Assembly (NCBI RefSeq): GCF_000876015.1
Contig: NZ_BBQM01000016.1
Location: 124,001 to 188,000, forward strand
Direction of reading: 5' to 3'
Length of the DNA: 64,000 bases
DNA from: Cupriavidus basilensis
GTDB taxonomy: Bacteria > Pseudomonadota > Gammaproteobacteria > Burkholderiales > Burkholderiaceae
Notes under the pieces: model-generated
What the model saw: the letters and a program-made list of their open reading frames with translations, nothing else
Database searches by the model: none
What the model was told of the DNA's origin: nothing
Shown here: piece after piece, positions 52,692 to 63,243 of the stretch
Layout: every line of letters starts with the position of its first letter
Position numbering within the stretch: the first letter of the stretch is position 1
Made by a program: the position numbers and the translations under genes

Positions 52692-54059
52692 TCAGCGCCC
52701 GGCCGCCTGACGGCGGCGGTCGAGCTCGGCGCGGCGCGCGGCCACGGCGGCCTCGCCGACCGGGCTGGCGTCGTTGCCCCAGCCGGCGCGGATGAAGGTC
52801 AGCACGTTGGCCAGTTCCTGGTTGTCCAGGGTCCAGCCGTAGCCGGGCATGTGATAGTCGGTGGCGGCGGTGCCGACCTGGGCCGTGACGGCGCCGTCGA
52901 GCAGCAGGCTGGCCAGCGCGGACGGGTCCGGGTCCATCACGGTCGGATTGCCCGCCAGCGGCGGGAAGACCCGCGCGAAGCCCTTGCCGCCGGCGCCGTG
53001 GCACGGCATGCAGAACTCCGCGTACTGGCGCGCGCCGGTCGCGTCGAAGCGGCCCTGGGCCAGCCGCTCGGCGGTGGCGGCGTCATAGCGGTATGGCGTC
53101 TCGCCGCGCGCGCCGGGAATGGACTTGAGGTAGGTGGCGACCGCCTCCAGGTCCGGGCGGGTCATGAACTGCGTGGACGAGGCGATCACCTCGGACATCG
53201 GCCCGAACGAGGTGGCATGCGCGTTGCGGCCGGTGTGCAGGTATTCGGCGATGTCCTCGCGCGACCAGCCGCCCAGCCCGGTGCGCGGGTCGCCGCGCAG
53301 GCTGGTGGAGGCCCAGCCGTCCACGCTGGCGCCGGCCAGGAAGTGCCGGCTGCGCTCGTCCAGTCCGCGCTCGGCCAGCAGCGTGCCGCGCGGCGTGTGG
53401 CAGGCGCCGCAGTGGGCCACGGCCTGCACCAGGTAGGCGCCGCGCCGCCATTCGGCGCTCTGGCCGGCGCCGGCCTCGGCCGGGCCGCTGTCCAGGAACA
53501 GCCAGTTCCACACGCGCAGCAGCCAGCGCATGCCGAACGGCCAGCGCATCTCGGGCGCGGCGGCGGCCCGGCGCACCGGCTTCACCTCGGCGCGCAGGTA
53601 GGCGTAGAGCGCCTGCACGTCCGGCTCGGCCAGCCTGGCGTAGGACGGGTAAGGCATGGCCGGATACAGCCGCTTGCCGTGCTTCGCCACGCCCTCGCGC
53701 AGCGCGCGGTCGAACTCCGCGAAGCTGTAGCCGCCGATGCCGGTCTCGGCGTCGGGCGTGATGTTGGTGGAATAGACCGTGCCCACGCCAGTGCGCAGCG
53801 GCAGGCCGCCCGCGAACGGCGCGCCGCCGGGGGCGGTGTGGCAGGCCGCGCAGTTGGCGACCTTGGCGAGATAGCGGCCGCGCTCGACGCGCACGGCATC
53901 GGCGGCGGCGGGCTGGGCCGCGGCCGGCGGCGCCAGCCCGGCGCCGCCGGCCAGCAGCAGGATGGCGCCGAGAGCACGGCGCAGGCAGCCGGACCAGCGG
54001 CGGGCAAAACCATCGGCAGCGGCAGGCCGCCCGGGGGATAGGCTCAGGTCGTCGCTCAT
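52692..54059 (-). CDS. Triheme cytochrome c, alcohol-dehydrogenase subunit type
   Basis: A 455-aa membrane-associated cytochrome c with three haem sites: CAACH (70-74), CGACH (217-221) and CMPCH (350-354), as in the cytochrome subunits of periplasmic alcohol and aldehyde dehydrogenases. A signal segment runs about 25-48 (LRRALGAILLLAGGAGLAPP). Axial Met candidates follow each site. First gene of a two-gene unit with the Tat-exported flavoprotein; it would carry electrons to the respiratory chain. Divergent from the MocR-type gene. Confidence 0.88.
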   Translation of the reverse strand: MSDDLSLSPGRPAAADGFARRWSGCLRRALGAILLLAGGAGLAPPAAAQPAAADAVRVERGRYLAKVANCAACHTAPGGAPFAGGLPLRTGVGTVYSTNITPDAETGIGGYSFAEFDRALREGVAKHGKRLYPAMPYPSYARLAEPDVQALYAYLRAEVKPVRRAAAAPEMRWPFGMRWLLRVWNWLFLDSGPAEAGAGQSAEWRRGAYLVQAVAHCGACHTPRGTLLAERGLDERSRHFLAGASVDGWASTSLRGDPRTGLGGWSREDIAEYLHTGRNAHATSFGPMSEVIASSTQFMTRPDLEAVATYLKSIPGARGETPYRYDAATAERLAQGRFDATGARQYAEFCMPCHGAGGKGFARVFPPLAGNPTVMDPDPSALASLLLDGAVTAQVGTAATDYHMPGYGWTLDNQELANVLTFIRAGWGNDASPVGEAAVAARRAELDRRRQAAGR

Positions 54060-54127
54060 GTCGTCGTTTTCTTGTTGTCGGTGCCGCCGGGGAGGAGCGG
54101 AAGCCAAGCCTCTGCGGGCCAGTAGCG

Positions 54128-54175
54128 ATTATCGCCGCAGCCGGCAAGCAATAACAGCATCAGATCGGCGATAAT
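54128..54175. promoter_or_regulatory. Long-spaced inverted repeat between cytochrome and MocR genes
   Basis: ATTATCGCCG (54128-54137) and CGGCGATAAT (54166-54175) are perfect 10-bp inverted arms, 28 bp apart, between the two divergent genes. The two half-sites face opposite genes, so one dimeric regulator could control both. Likely target of the MocR-type regulator. Confidence 0.65.
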
Positions 54176-54223
54176 TTTGCGTATCAGTTCGATTGCCGGT
54201 CCGCGCGCCCGGCCCGCCCGCCC

Positions 54224-55648
54224 ATGAAACGCTACGAAGAACTGGCGGAAACGCTGGCCAGGGACATCCGCAACGGCAGCCTGCCGCCCGGCACCAAGAT
54301 GCCGTCCATCCGCAAGACCGTGGCGCAGTACAGCGTGAGTCCCGCCACCGCGTTCCAGGCCTACTACCGGCTGGAGGAGCGCGGGCTGGTGCGCGCGCGC
54401 GAGCGCTCGGGCTACTACGTGACCGGGCCGGTCGGGCGCACGCTGCCGCTGCCCCAGCCGGTGGTGCGGCGCACCCAGCAGGTCTCCACCGACGTCGACA
54501 TCTCCAAGCTGGTCTTCTCGGTGCTGGACGCCGCGCGCGACCCGGGGCTGATCCAGCTCGGCTCGGCCTTCCCTTCGCCAGAGCTGTTCCCGTGGGAGCG
54601 GCTGGGCAAGTCGCTGGCGCGCGCGGGCCGCGAGCTCGATCCGTGGTATTCGGTCAGCGACATGGCGGCCGGGCACCTCGCGCTGCGCCAGCAGATCGGG
54701 CTGCGCTACCTCGGCGCGGGCGCGCCGCAGCCCACCGAAGAGATCATCGTCACCAGCGGCGCGCTGGAGGCGCTCAACCTGTGCCTGATGGCCGTGACCG
54801 AGCCCGGCGACGTGGTGGCGATCGAGTCGCCGGGCTTCTACGCCTCGCTGCAGGCGCTCGAGCGCCTGCGCCTGCGCGCGGTGGAGATCCCGGTGGATTC
54901 GCGCGAGGGCATCGACCTCGACGCGCTGGAAAGCGCGCTCGAACGCCACCCGATCAAGGCCTGCTGGTTCATGACGCAGTTCCAGAACCCGCTCGGCGCC
55001 AGCATGCCGGAGGCGCGCAAGCAGGCGCTGGTGGAGCTGCTGGCGCGCCACCGCGTGCCGCTGATCGAGGACGACGTGTATGGCGAGCTGTATTTCGGCA
55101 ACCGCTGCCCCCTGCCCGCCAAGGCCTTCGACCAGGAAGGGCTGGTGATGCATTGCAGCTCGTTTTCCAAGACGCTGGCGCCGGGCTTCCGCGTGGGCTG
55201 GGTGGCGCCGGGCCGCTTCGGCGACGCCATCCAGCGGCTGCGCCTGATGACCACGCTGTCGGCCGGCGTGCCGACCCAGGTGGCGCTGGCCGAATACCTG
55301 CAGCACGGCGGCTACGACAAGCACCTGCGGCGCCTGCGCCATGTGCTGGAGATGCAGCAGGGGCAGCTGATCGCGGCCATCGGCCGGCATTTCCCGGACT
55401 CGGTGCGGGTCTCGCAGCCGGACGGCGGTTATTTCCTATGGGTGGAGTTTCCCGAGGGCTTCGACGCGCTGGCGCTGCACCGCGCGGCGCTGGAGCACGG
55501 CATCGGCATCGCGCCCGGGCCGATCTTCTCCGCGCGGCAGGGCTACCGCAACTGCATCCGCCTGAACTATGGCCACCTGTGGAGCGAGGCCGTGGAAAAC
55601 GCGGTGGTGACGCTCGGCGCGCTGGCCAAGGCGCAGTTGTCGCGCTAG
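54224..55648 (+). CDS. MocR-type GntR/aminotransferase-like regulator
   Basis: A 474-aa PLP-dependent regulator. Residues 1-70 are a GntR winged HTH (AETLARDIRNGSLPPGTKMPS in part, then YSVSPATAFQAYYRLEERGLV). The rest is a class I aminotransferase domain with the PLP lysine K316 in SSFSKTLAPGFRVGW and NPLGASMP. Such proteins sense amino compounds through PLP. It is divergent from the cytochrome/flavoprotein pair, which it probably controls; a polyamine or amine effector would fit. Confidence 0.9.
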   Translation: MKRYEELAETLARDIRNGSLPPGTKMPSIRKTVAQYSVSPATAFQAYYRLEERGLVRARERSGYYVTGPVGRTLPLPQPVVRRTQQVSTDVDISKLVFSVLDAARDPGLIQLGSAFPSPELFPWERLGKSLARAGRELDPWYSVSDMAAGHLALRQQIGLRYLGAGAPQPTEEIIVTSGALEALNLCLMAVTEPGDVVAIESPGFYASLQALERLRLRAVEIPVDSREGIDLDALESALERHPIKACWFMTQFQNPLGASMPEARKQALVELLARHRVPLIEDDVYGELYFGNRCPLPAKAFDQEGLVMHCSSFSKTLAPGFRVGWVAPGRFGDAIQRLRLMTTLSAGVPTQVALAEYLQHGGYDKHLRRLRHVLEMQQGQLIAAIGRHFPDSVRVSQPDGGYFLWVEFPEGFDALALHRAALEHGIGIAPGPIFSARQGYRNCIRLNYGHLWSEAVENAVVTLGALAKAQLSR

Positions 55649-57246
55649 CCGGCGCGGCCGTGCCGCCCGAGGTAGTGCTCGGCCAGCGCGAAGCCGCCCT
55701 GCGCCACCAGCGCCAGCGCGGCGGCGGGGATCGCGCCGCCCATCAGCAGGCGGTCGTCGTTCAGGGCCAGCCCCATGACGATGCGCTCGCCGTAGCCGCC
55801 CGCGCCGACGAAGGCGGCGATGGTGGCGGTGCCCACGCTGATGATGGTGGCGGTCTTGATGCCGGCCAGCAGCACCGGCATGGCCAGCGGCAGCTCGACC
55901 AGGCGCAGCACCTGCGCGGGCCGGAAACCCAGCGCGCGCGCCGCGTCGCGCATGCCGGCCGGCACCTGCCGCAGGCCGGTCAGCGTGTTGCCGACGATGG
56001 GCAGCAGCGCGTAGAGGAACAGCGCCACCAGCGCCGGCCACACGCCGATGCGCCCCAGCAGCGGGATCAGCATCGCCAGCAGCGCCAGCGACGGCACCGT
56101 CTGCAGCACGCTTACCGTGGCCAGCAGCACCGGTCCCAGGCGCCGCCGCCGCGCGGCCAGGATGCCCGCCGGCACGCCCAGCAGGGTGGCCGCGCCGACC
56201 GCGCCCAGCACCAGCCCCAGGTGGCGCCAGGTCAGGCGCAGCGTGTCGCGGCTGAACAGGATGCCGGCCAGCCCGGCGCGCGCGCCCCGCTCCGCCGACA
56301 CCACCCCGCCGATGCCGCGCGCGAGGAAATTGCGCGCCACCGTGGCGAACGAATCGCCATCCAGCTCGGCGGCCGCGTTCATCGCCACCATGTCCGCCGT
56401 GCTGATCCTGCCGGCCAGCCCGGCCAGCGCCTGCCACGCGGCGGGAAAGCGCCGCGGCACGTCGCGCCGGTAGAGCACCACGGCTTCGTAGCCGGGGAAG
56501 TAATGGCGGTCGTCGGCCAGCACGCGCAGGCCGTATTTGCGGATCTTGGCGTCGGTGGAATAGATGTCGATCACGTCGACCTGCCCGCTGGCCAGCGCTT
56601 CGTAGGCCACGCCGTGGTCCAGCCCGGTCGGGCGCTGCGGCAGATGGTAGCTGCGCGCCAGCCCGGGCCAGCCGTCGGCGCGCCCGAGGAATTCCTGCGA
56701 CAGCCCCAGGTGCAGCGCCGGGTGCGCGGTCAGGTCGTCCAGCGTGGCGATGTGGAGCTGGCTCGCCCGGGCGGCGCTCATGGCCAGCGCGTAGGTGTCG
56801 TCGAAGCCGAGCCGGATGCCCGCGGCCAGCCCCAGCGGCGCCAGCGCCTGGTTGATCTGTTCCAGGCTGGCGCCGGGCGGCAGCTTGAGGATCTCGGCGG
56901 CGATGGTGCCGGTGTAGTCCGGGTAGAGGTCGATGCTGCCGGACTTGAGCGCCTCGAACACGATGGCCGTGTTGCCCAGGCCCGGCGTGTTCTGCACGCT
57001 GGCGTGCGGAGCCGCGGTCAGCGTCAGGATCTCGCCGAGGATGTAGGACTCGGTGAAGCGCTTGGAGCCGATGCGCAGGGTGTCGGCCTGCGCCGGCGCG
57101 GCCAGCCACGCCAGCGCCCAGCACAGGGCCAGCGCCAGCCAGGGGCGCGATGGATGGAATGGGCCTGCGCGGGCGCTGCGTGGTGCCTGTGTCAACGGGA
57201 CTGTCCTGAGCGGCGCCGCGCGGGGGTTGGCGCCTGTGCCTTGCAT
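55645..57246 (-). CDS. Fused osmoprotectant-type ABC permease / substrate-binding protein
   Basis: A 533-aa fusion of the OpuAC-like substrate-binding domain and the permease. After a signal/anchor (LALALCWALAWLAAPAQA), residues about 50-320 are the glycine betaine/choline-type binding domain (LRIGSKRFTESYILGEIL, then LYPDYTGTIA). Residues about 335-525 form the permease with the EAA-like loop ARALGFRPAQVLRLVELPLA. The order is binding domain first. No ATPase gene is adjacent, so it must share one. The start MQGTGANPR is the most plausible but lacks a strong ribosome binding site. The stop overlaps the MocR gene's end by 4 bp. Confidence 0.85.
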   Translation of the reverse strand: MQGTGANPRAAPLRTVPLTQAPRSARAGPFHPSRPWLALALCWALAWLAAPAQADTLRIGSKRFTESYILGEILTLTAAPHASVQNTPGLGNTAIVFEALKSGSIDLYPDYTGTIAAEILKLPPGASLEQINQALAPLGLAAGIRLGFDDTYALAMSAARASQLHIATLDDLTAHPALHLGLSQEFLGRADGWPGLARSYHLPQRPTGLDHGVAYEALASGQVDVIDIYSTDAKIRKYGLRVLADDRHYFPGYEAVVLYRRDVPRRFPAAWQALAGLAGRISTADMVAMNAAAELDGDSFATVARNFLARGIGGVVSAERGARAGLAGILFSRDTLRLTWRHLGLVLGAVGAATLLGVPAGILAARRRRLGPVLLATVSVLQTVPSLALLAMLIPLLGRIGVWPALVALFLYALLPIVGNTLTGLRQVPAGMRDAARALGFRPAQVLRLVELPLAMPVLLAGIKTATIISVGTATIAAFVGAGGYGERIVMGLALNDDRLLMGGAIPAAALALVAQGGFALAEHYLGRHGRAG

Positions 57247-57299
57247 GATACGTGCTGGCCCCGGCGCCTGCCGGTTCCATGCGGCGTGGCATGATGGAA

Positions 57300-57318
57300 T
57301 GCAAAAATAGTATTTGCA
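57300..57318. promoter_or_regulatory. LysR-type dyad in the divergent promoter
   Basis: TGCAAA and TTTGCA arms enclose 7 bp in a 19-bp dyad located between the ABC fusion gene and the LysR gene, in an AT-rich stretch. It is a suitable LysR regulator recognition site. Confidence 0.6.
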
Positions 57319-57388
57319 ATCAGAATACTGGATGGCAGAGAATTCCATAATCGCATACATCGGCAGGCCACGCCCACCGCCTCGCAGC

Positions 57389-58423
57389 ATGGAAATCCGG
57401 CAACTCGAAGCCTTCGCGGCAGTCGTCACCAGCGGCAGCGTCACCGCCGCGGGCCGCCTGCTGGGCCGCTCGCAGCCCGTCATCACGCGGCTGATCCAGG
57501 AACTGGAGGCGGAGATCGGCTTCGCGCTGTTCGTGCGCAGCGGCCCGCGCGTGACGCCGACCGAACGCGGCTTCCTGCTGTACGAGGAGGTGGAGCACGC
57601 GCTGGTGGGCCTCAAGCAGATCCGCGCGCGCGCCGACGAGATCGCGCGCGACGAACACCGCCCGCTCCATATCGCCGCCACCCCGGCGCTGGCGGCCGGG
57701 CTGCTGCCGCTGGCGCTGGCCGGGCGCCAGCCGGACCATGCGCGCGACCGCGAGGACAGCGCGGGCAGCGAGCGCGGCGTGGCCGGCCAGTCCAGCCAGA
57801 TCCATATCGACAGCCTGTTTCCCGAGAAGGTGGTGCACGCGGTGCTGACCGGCGCCGCCGAGATCGGCGTGACCAGCCTGCCGCTGGAGCATCCCGGCGT
57901 GACCGTGCACTGGATCGGGCAGGCCGCCTGCGTGGCCGCGGTGCGCGCCGACGACCCGCTCGCCGCGCTCGCCACCATCCCGCTGGCGGCGTGCAGCGGC
58001 CGGCGCATCGTCACCATGCACAACCCCTACCGGCTGCGCCGCCGCCTCGACGAGGGCCTGGCCCGCGCGGGCGTGAAGCCGGCCGCGCTGATCAACACCA
58101 ACTCGTCGTTCAACGCGCTGACCTCGGTGCGCGCGGGCCTCGGCATCGCCGTGCTGGAGCCGGTGACGGCGCGCGGCGTGCCGCTGGCCGACATCGTGGT
58201 GCGCCCCATCGACGCCGACATCCCGTTCTATTTCGGCGTGATCACGCCGCAAGGCCGCCCCGCCAGCACAGCGGTGCTGGCGCTGATCGACGCGCTGGCC
58301 GCCGCGGCGCGCGCGCTATTGCCCGACTTCACCCAGCGCGGCCCCGCGCAGCACGGCGCGCTGCTGCAGGCGCTCTACGGCGCCGCCGGCATGCCGGACG
58401 ACACAGAGACCGACCCATCATGA
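57389..58423 (+). CDS. LysR-family transcriptional regulator
   Basis: A 344-aa LysR regulator. The HTH is classic: MEIRQLEAFAAVVTSGSVTA, then GRLLGRSQPVITRLIQELE and EIGFALFVRSGPRVTPTERG. The effector domain follows, with NTNSSFNALTSVRAGLGIAV near 235. The start at MEIRQLEAF is standard; a longer frame is open upstream from 57314. Its stop overlaps the next ATG (ATGA), so it is the first gene of the oxidoreductase-CMD-ABC transporter operon and likely regulates it, unlike the usual divergent LysR arrangement. Confidence 0.9.
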   Translation: MEIRQLEAFAAVVTSGSVTAAGRLLGRSQPVITRLIQELEAEIGFALFVRSGPRVTPTERGFLLYEEVEHALVGLKQIRARADEIARDEHRPLHIAATPALAAGLLPLALAGRQPDHARDREDSAGSERGVAGQSSQIHIDSLFPEKVVHAVLTGAAEIGVTSLPLEHPGVTVHWIGQAACVAAVRADDPLAALATIPLAACSGRRIVTMHNPYRLRRRLDEGLARAGVKPAALINTNSSFNALTSVRAGLGIAVLEPVTARGVPLADIVVRPIDADIPFYFGVITPQGRPASTAVLALIDALAAAARALLPDFTQRGPAQHGALLQALYGAAGMPDDTETDPS

Positions 58424-59877
58424 CCCTGACCACACTCCCCGCCGCCGGCGCCGAAGGCCTGGCCGCGCTCGAAGCCCGCCTGCGCCAGGACCTGGCCTGG
58501 CTGGAACTGCCCGCCAGGCCCTGGAGCCCGCCGCGCACGCACGAGGGCCAGCCGGTGCTGGACGTCGCCGTGATCGGCGGCGGCATGGCCGGCATGGCCG
58601 CCGCCGCCACGCTCGGGCACCTCGGCCTCGGCGCGCGCATCTTCGACCGTTCTCCCGAGGGCTTCGAAGGCCCGTGGGCCACCACCGCGCGCATGGAGAC
58701 GCTGCGCTCGCCCAAGCAGCTCACCGGCCCCGCGCTCGGCCTGCCCGCGCTGACCTTCCGCGCGTGGTTCGAAGCGCAGTCCGGCGCGGCGGCGTGGGAG
58801 GCGCTCGACAAGATCCCGCGCCTGCAATGGATGGACTACCTGCGCTGGTACCGCCGCGTGCTGGGCCTCGACATCCGCAACGGGCACGACGTGACGCGCG
58901 TGCTGCCGCGCGCCGACGGGCTGGTGGCGCTGGAACTGCGCACGCCCGCCGGCGCGCGCACCGTGCTGGCGCGCCGCGTGGTGCTGGCCACCGGCCGCGA
59001 CGGCCTCGGCGGCGCCTACGTGCCGCCGTTCGCGCAGGCGCTGCCGCGCGCGGCGTGGGCGCATTCGAGCGACGCCTTCGACTACGGCACGCTGCGCGGC
59101 AAGCGCGTGGGCGTGATCGGCGCCGGCGCCTCCGCGATGGACAGCGCGGCCACCGCGCTGGAAGCGGGCGCGGCCGGCGTGGACCTGCTGATCCGCCGCG
59201 CCGACATCCCGCGCGTCAACAAGAGCAAGGGCGCCGGCAGCCCGGGCTTCACGCACGGCTACGCCGGCCTGCCCGACGCCTGGAAATGGCGCATCCGCCA
59301 TTACATCAACGAGCAGCAGGTGCCGCCGCCGCGCGGCAGCACGCTGCGCGTGTCGCGCCACGAGAACGCGCGCTTCCACCTCGGCTGCGCCATCGAGCGC
59401 GTCGAGCCGGCCGGCGATGCCGTGCGCGTGCACACCACCAGGGGCACGTTCGAGCTGGACTTCCTGGTGTTCTCCACGGGCTTTCGCATCGCGCTCGACA
59501 CGCGCGCCGAGTTCGCCGCGTTCGCGCCGCACATCCGCTACTGGCGCGACCGCTACGCGCCGCGCGCGGGACAGGAAGACCAGGAACTGTCGGACTCGCC
59601 GGACCTCGGCCCCGCCTTCGAATTCCTGGAGGCCACGCCGGGCGCCTGCCCGGGCCTGTCGCGCATCCACTGCTTCAACTACCCGGCGGCGCTCACGCAC
59701 GGCACCGTGTCCGGCGACATCCCGGCCATCAGCGACGGCGCCCGGCGGCTCGGCCAGGGCATCGCCGCGCTGTTCTACCAGGAAGACATCGAGACCCACT
59801 TCGCCAACCTCGAAGCCTATGCCGAGCCCGAGGTGTTCGGCGACGAATGGGTGCCCGCGCCGCCGCCATCCGCGTGA
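58420..59877 (+). CDS. FAD/NAD(P)-binding oxidoreductase (flavin monooxygenase-like)
   Basis: A 485-aa flavoprotein with two Rossmann motifs: VAVIGGGMAGMAAAATLGHL (near 50) for FAD and VGVIGAGASAMDSAATALEA (near 230) for NADPH, with FSTGF near 350 (the ATGxx/TGY-type flavin-monooxygenase motif). It resembles class B flavin monooxygenases. The ATG overlaps the lysR stop, meaning coupled translation. With the CMD protein and peptide-type ABC transporter it probably oxidises an imported substrate. Confidence 0.82.
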   Translation: MTLTTLPAAGAEGLAALEARLRQDLAWLELPARPWSPPRTHEGQPVLDVAVIGGGMAGMAAAATLGHLGLGARIFDRSPEGFEGPWATTARMETLRSPKQLTGPALGLPALTFRAWFEAQSGAAAWEALDKIPRLQWMDYLRWYRRVLGLDIRNGHDVTRVLPRADGLVALELRTPAGARTVLARRVVLATGRDGLGGAYVPPFAQALPRAAWAHSSDAFDYGTLRGKRVGVIGAGASAMDSAATALEAGAAGVDLLIRRADIPRVNKSKGAGSPGFTHGYAGLPDAWKWRIRHYINEQQVPPPRGSTLRVSRHENARFHLGCAIERVEPAGDAVRVHTTRGTFELDFLVFSTGFRIALDTRAEFAAFAPHIRYWRDRYAPRAGQEDQELSDSPDLGPAFEFLEATPGACPGLSRIHCFNYPAALTHGTVSGDIPAISDGARRLGQGIAALFYQEDIETHFANLEAYAEPEVFGDEWVPAPPPSA

Positions 59878-59921
59878 TCCCGCCGATTTCCGAGTCAACC
59901 GTACCGAGAGCAAGACAAGCC

Positions 59922-61088
59922 ATGACCCAAGCCAACCCCCACGCCGACGTGGCCGACCAGGTAGCCGGCCTGGTGCCCGGCTCCGCCACGCATGCGCTGC
60001 GCCACCAGCGCGACAAGGTGGCCGCGGCCACCCAGGGCAGCTACGACGCCCTGTTCGATCCCGCCCTGCCCGGCCTGCCGCTGGCCGAGCGCCTGCTGGT
60101 GGCGCTCTACGCCGCGCGCCTCGCGCCGTCGCCCGAACTGGCCGCGCACTACCGCCAGCGGCTGGTGGCCGCGGGCGCCGACACCGCGCGGATCGAGGTG
60201 GCCGAACGCGGCGACCCCGCCACGCTGGCCGACGCGCGCCTGCGCGCCATGCTGGACTTCACCCGCGCGCTGATCGAAAAGCCGGTGGACGGCGACGAAG
60301 CGGCGCTCAGGACGCTGCCGGCCGCGGGCCTGTCCACGCCGGACGTGGTGACGCTGGCGCAACTGATCGCCTTCCTGTCCTATCAGGTGCGGCTGGTGGC
60401 CGGCCTCAAAGCGCTGAACGCGCCCGCCGCGCCGGCTGGGGGCGGGGAACCCGCCCTGCCCGCTCCCGCCAAGGTAGCCGACACGGTGCTGACCAAAGCG
60501 CCGATCCGGTCCCACGGCTTCACCAACGAAGTGCTCGACTGGAAAGCGTGGCTCGACGTGGTTCAACTGGACCACGCCACGCCCGAGCAGATCGCGGTGC
60601 TGGAGGAAAGCCATCCCAAGGCCAAGGTGTCCGACTACTACCTGTTCCTGGTGCACCAGCCCGAGATCCTGCGCCAGCGCTCCGCCGCGTTCAACGCCAT
60701 CATGTACGCGCCCGGCGGCATGGCGCGCGCCGAGCGCGAGCTGGCCAGCACGGTGGTGTCGCGCGTCAACGGCTGTGTGTACTGCGCCTCGGTCCACGCG
60801 CAGCGCTTCGAGCAACTGGCCAGGCGCAACGATGTGATCGTCCAGGTCTTCGCCGACCCGCGCGGCGCCGGCACCACCGCGCGCGAGCAGGCCATCGCGC
60901 AGTTCTCGATCGCGCTCACCGAGCGGCCCGACGCGATCGGCCCGGGCAGCCTGCGCGCGCTGCGCGCGGCCGGCGTGAACGATGCCGAACTGCTCGACCT
61001 GATCCACGCGATCGCCATCTTCGCGTGGGCCAACCGCCTGATGCTGAACCTGGGCGAGCCGGTGTTCCCGGCGCAGCAGGCCGCATGA
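59922..61088 (+). CDS. Fused CMD-domain / alkylhydroperoxidase-like protein
   Basis: A 388-aa protein made of two AhpD/carboxymuconolactone-decarboxylase-like units. The first (about 1-170) resembles the separate 'CMD, Avi_7170' family: VAGLVPGSATHALRHQRDKV. The second (about 190-388) resembles the 'peroxidase, Avi_7169' family: FTNEVLDWKAWLDVV, KVSDYYLFLVHQPEIL, and the redox motif CVYCASVH (C285, C288, H292). Only the second unit has the CxxC; the first may be structural. These families are known from memory as neighbours, so a fusion of both is notable. The start follows CAAGACAAGCC, a weak site. Confidence 0.8.
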   Translation: MTQANPHADVADQVAGLVPGSATHALRHQRDKVAAATQGSYDALFDPALPGLPLAERLLVALYAARLAPSPELAAHYRQRLVAAGADTARIEVAERGDPATLADARLRAMLDFTRALIEKPVDGDEAALRTLPAAGLSTPDVVTLAQLIAFLSYQVRLVAGLKALNAPAAPAGGGEPALPAPAKVADTVLTKAPIRSHGFTNEVLDWKAWLDVVQLDHATPEQIAVLEESHPKAKVSDYYLFLVHQPEILRQRSAAFNAIMYAPGGMARAERELASTVVSRVNGCVYCASVHAQRFEQLARRNDVIVQVFADPRGAGTTAREQAIAQFSIALTERPDAIGPGSLRALRAAGVNDAELLDLIHAIAIFAWANRLMLNLGEPVFPAQQAA

Positions 61089-61352
61089 GGATGGCCGGCC
61101 CGCGCCGCGCGCGGGCCGGTATCGCGCGGCGCTGCCCGCTGGCCAACAGTGCCCGCGCAAACTGTGCGCGGGCCAGCAGGCGCCGGCATGCGCCGCGGCG
61201 CACCCGCGGGTCCTCTGCCTCCCTCCAGTCCCGCCGCCAGTCCCGCCACGCCGCGCTGGCACGGCGCGCCGCCGGGCACCAACGCATATCCGAGTAAGCA
61301 TCTTCGCAAATATTCGTGGGAAGACCGCGGGGTGCCATGCTGCAATGCACGG

Positions 61353-63125
<1,773 letters not shown>

Positions 63126-63243
63126 CGCCGCTCCGTCCGTCTCCACCCGCCGCGCCGCGAGATCGCCGCCTTCGTTCTTCCGTCCTGCTGTCTTCGTTCC
63201 TTCGCCTCTCTCAACCTTCGCCATCCGGCCACACAGACGCCCC

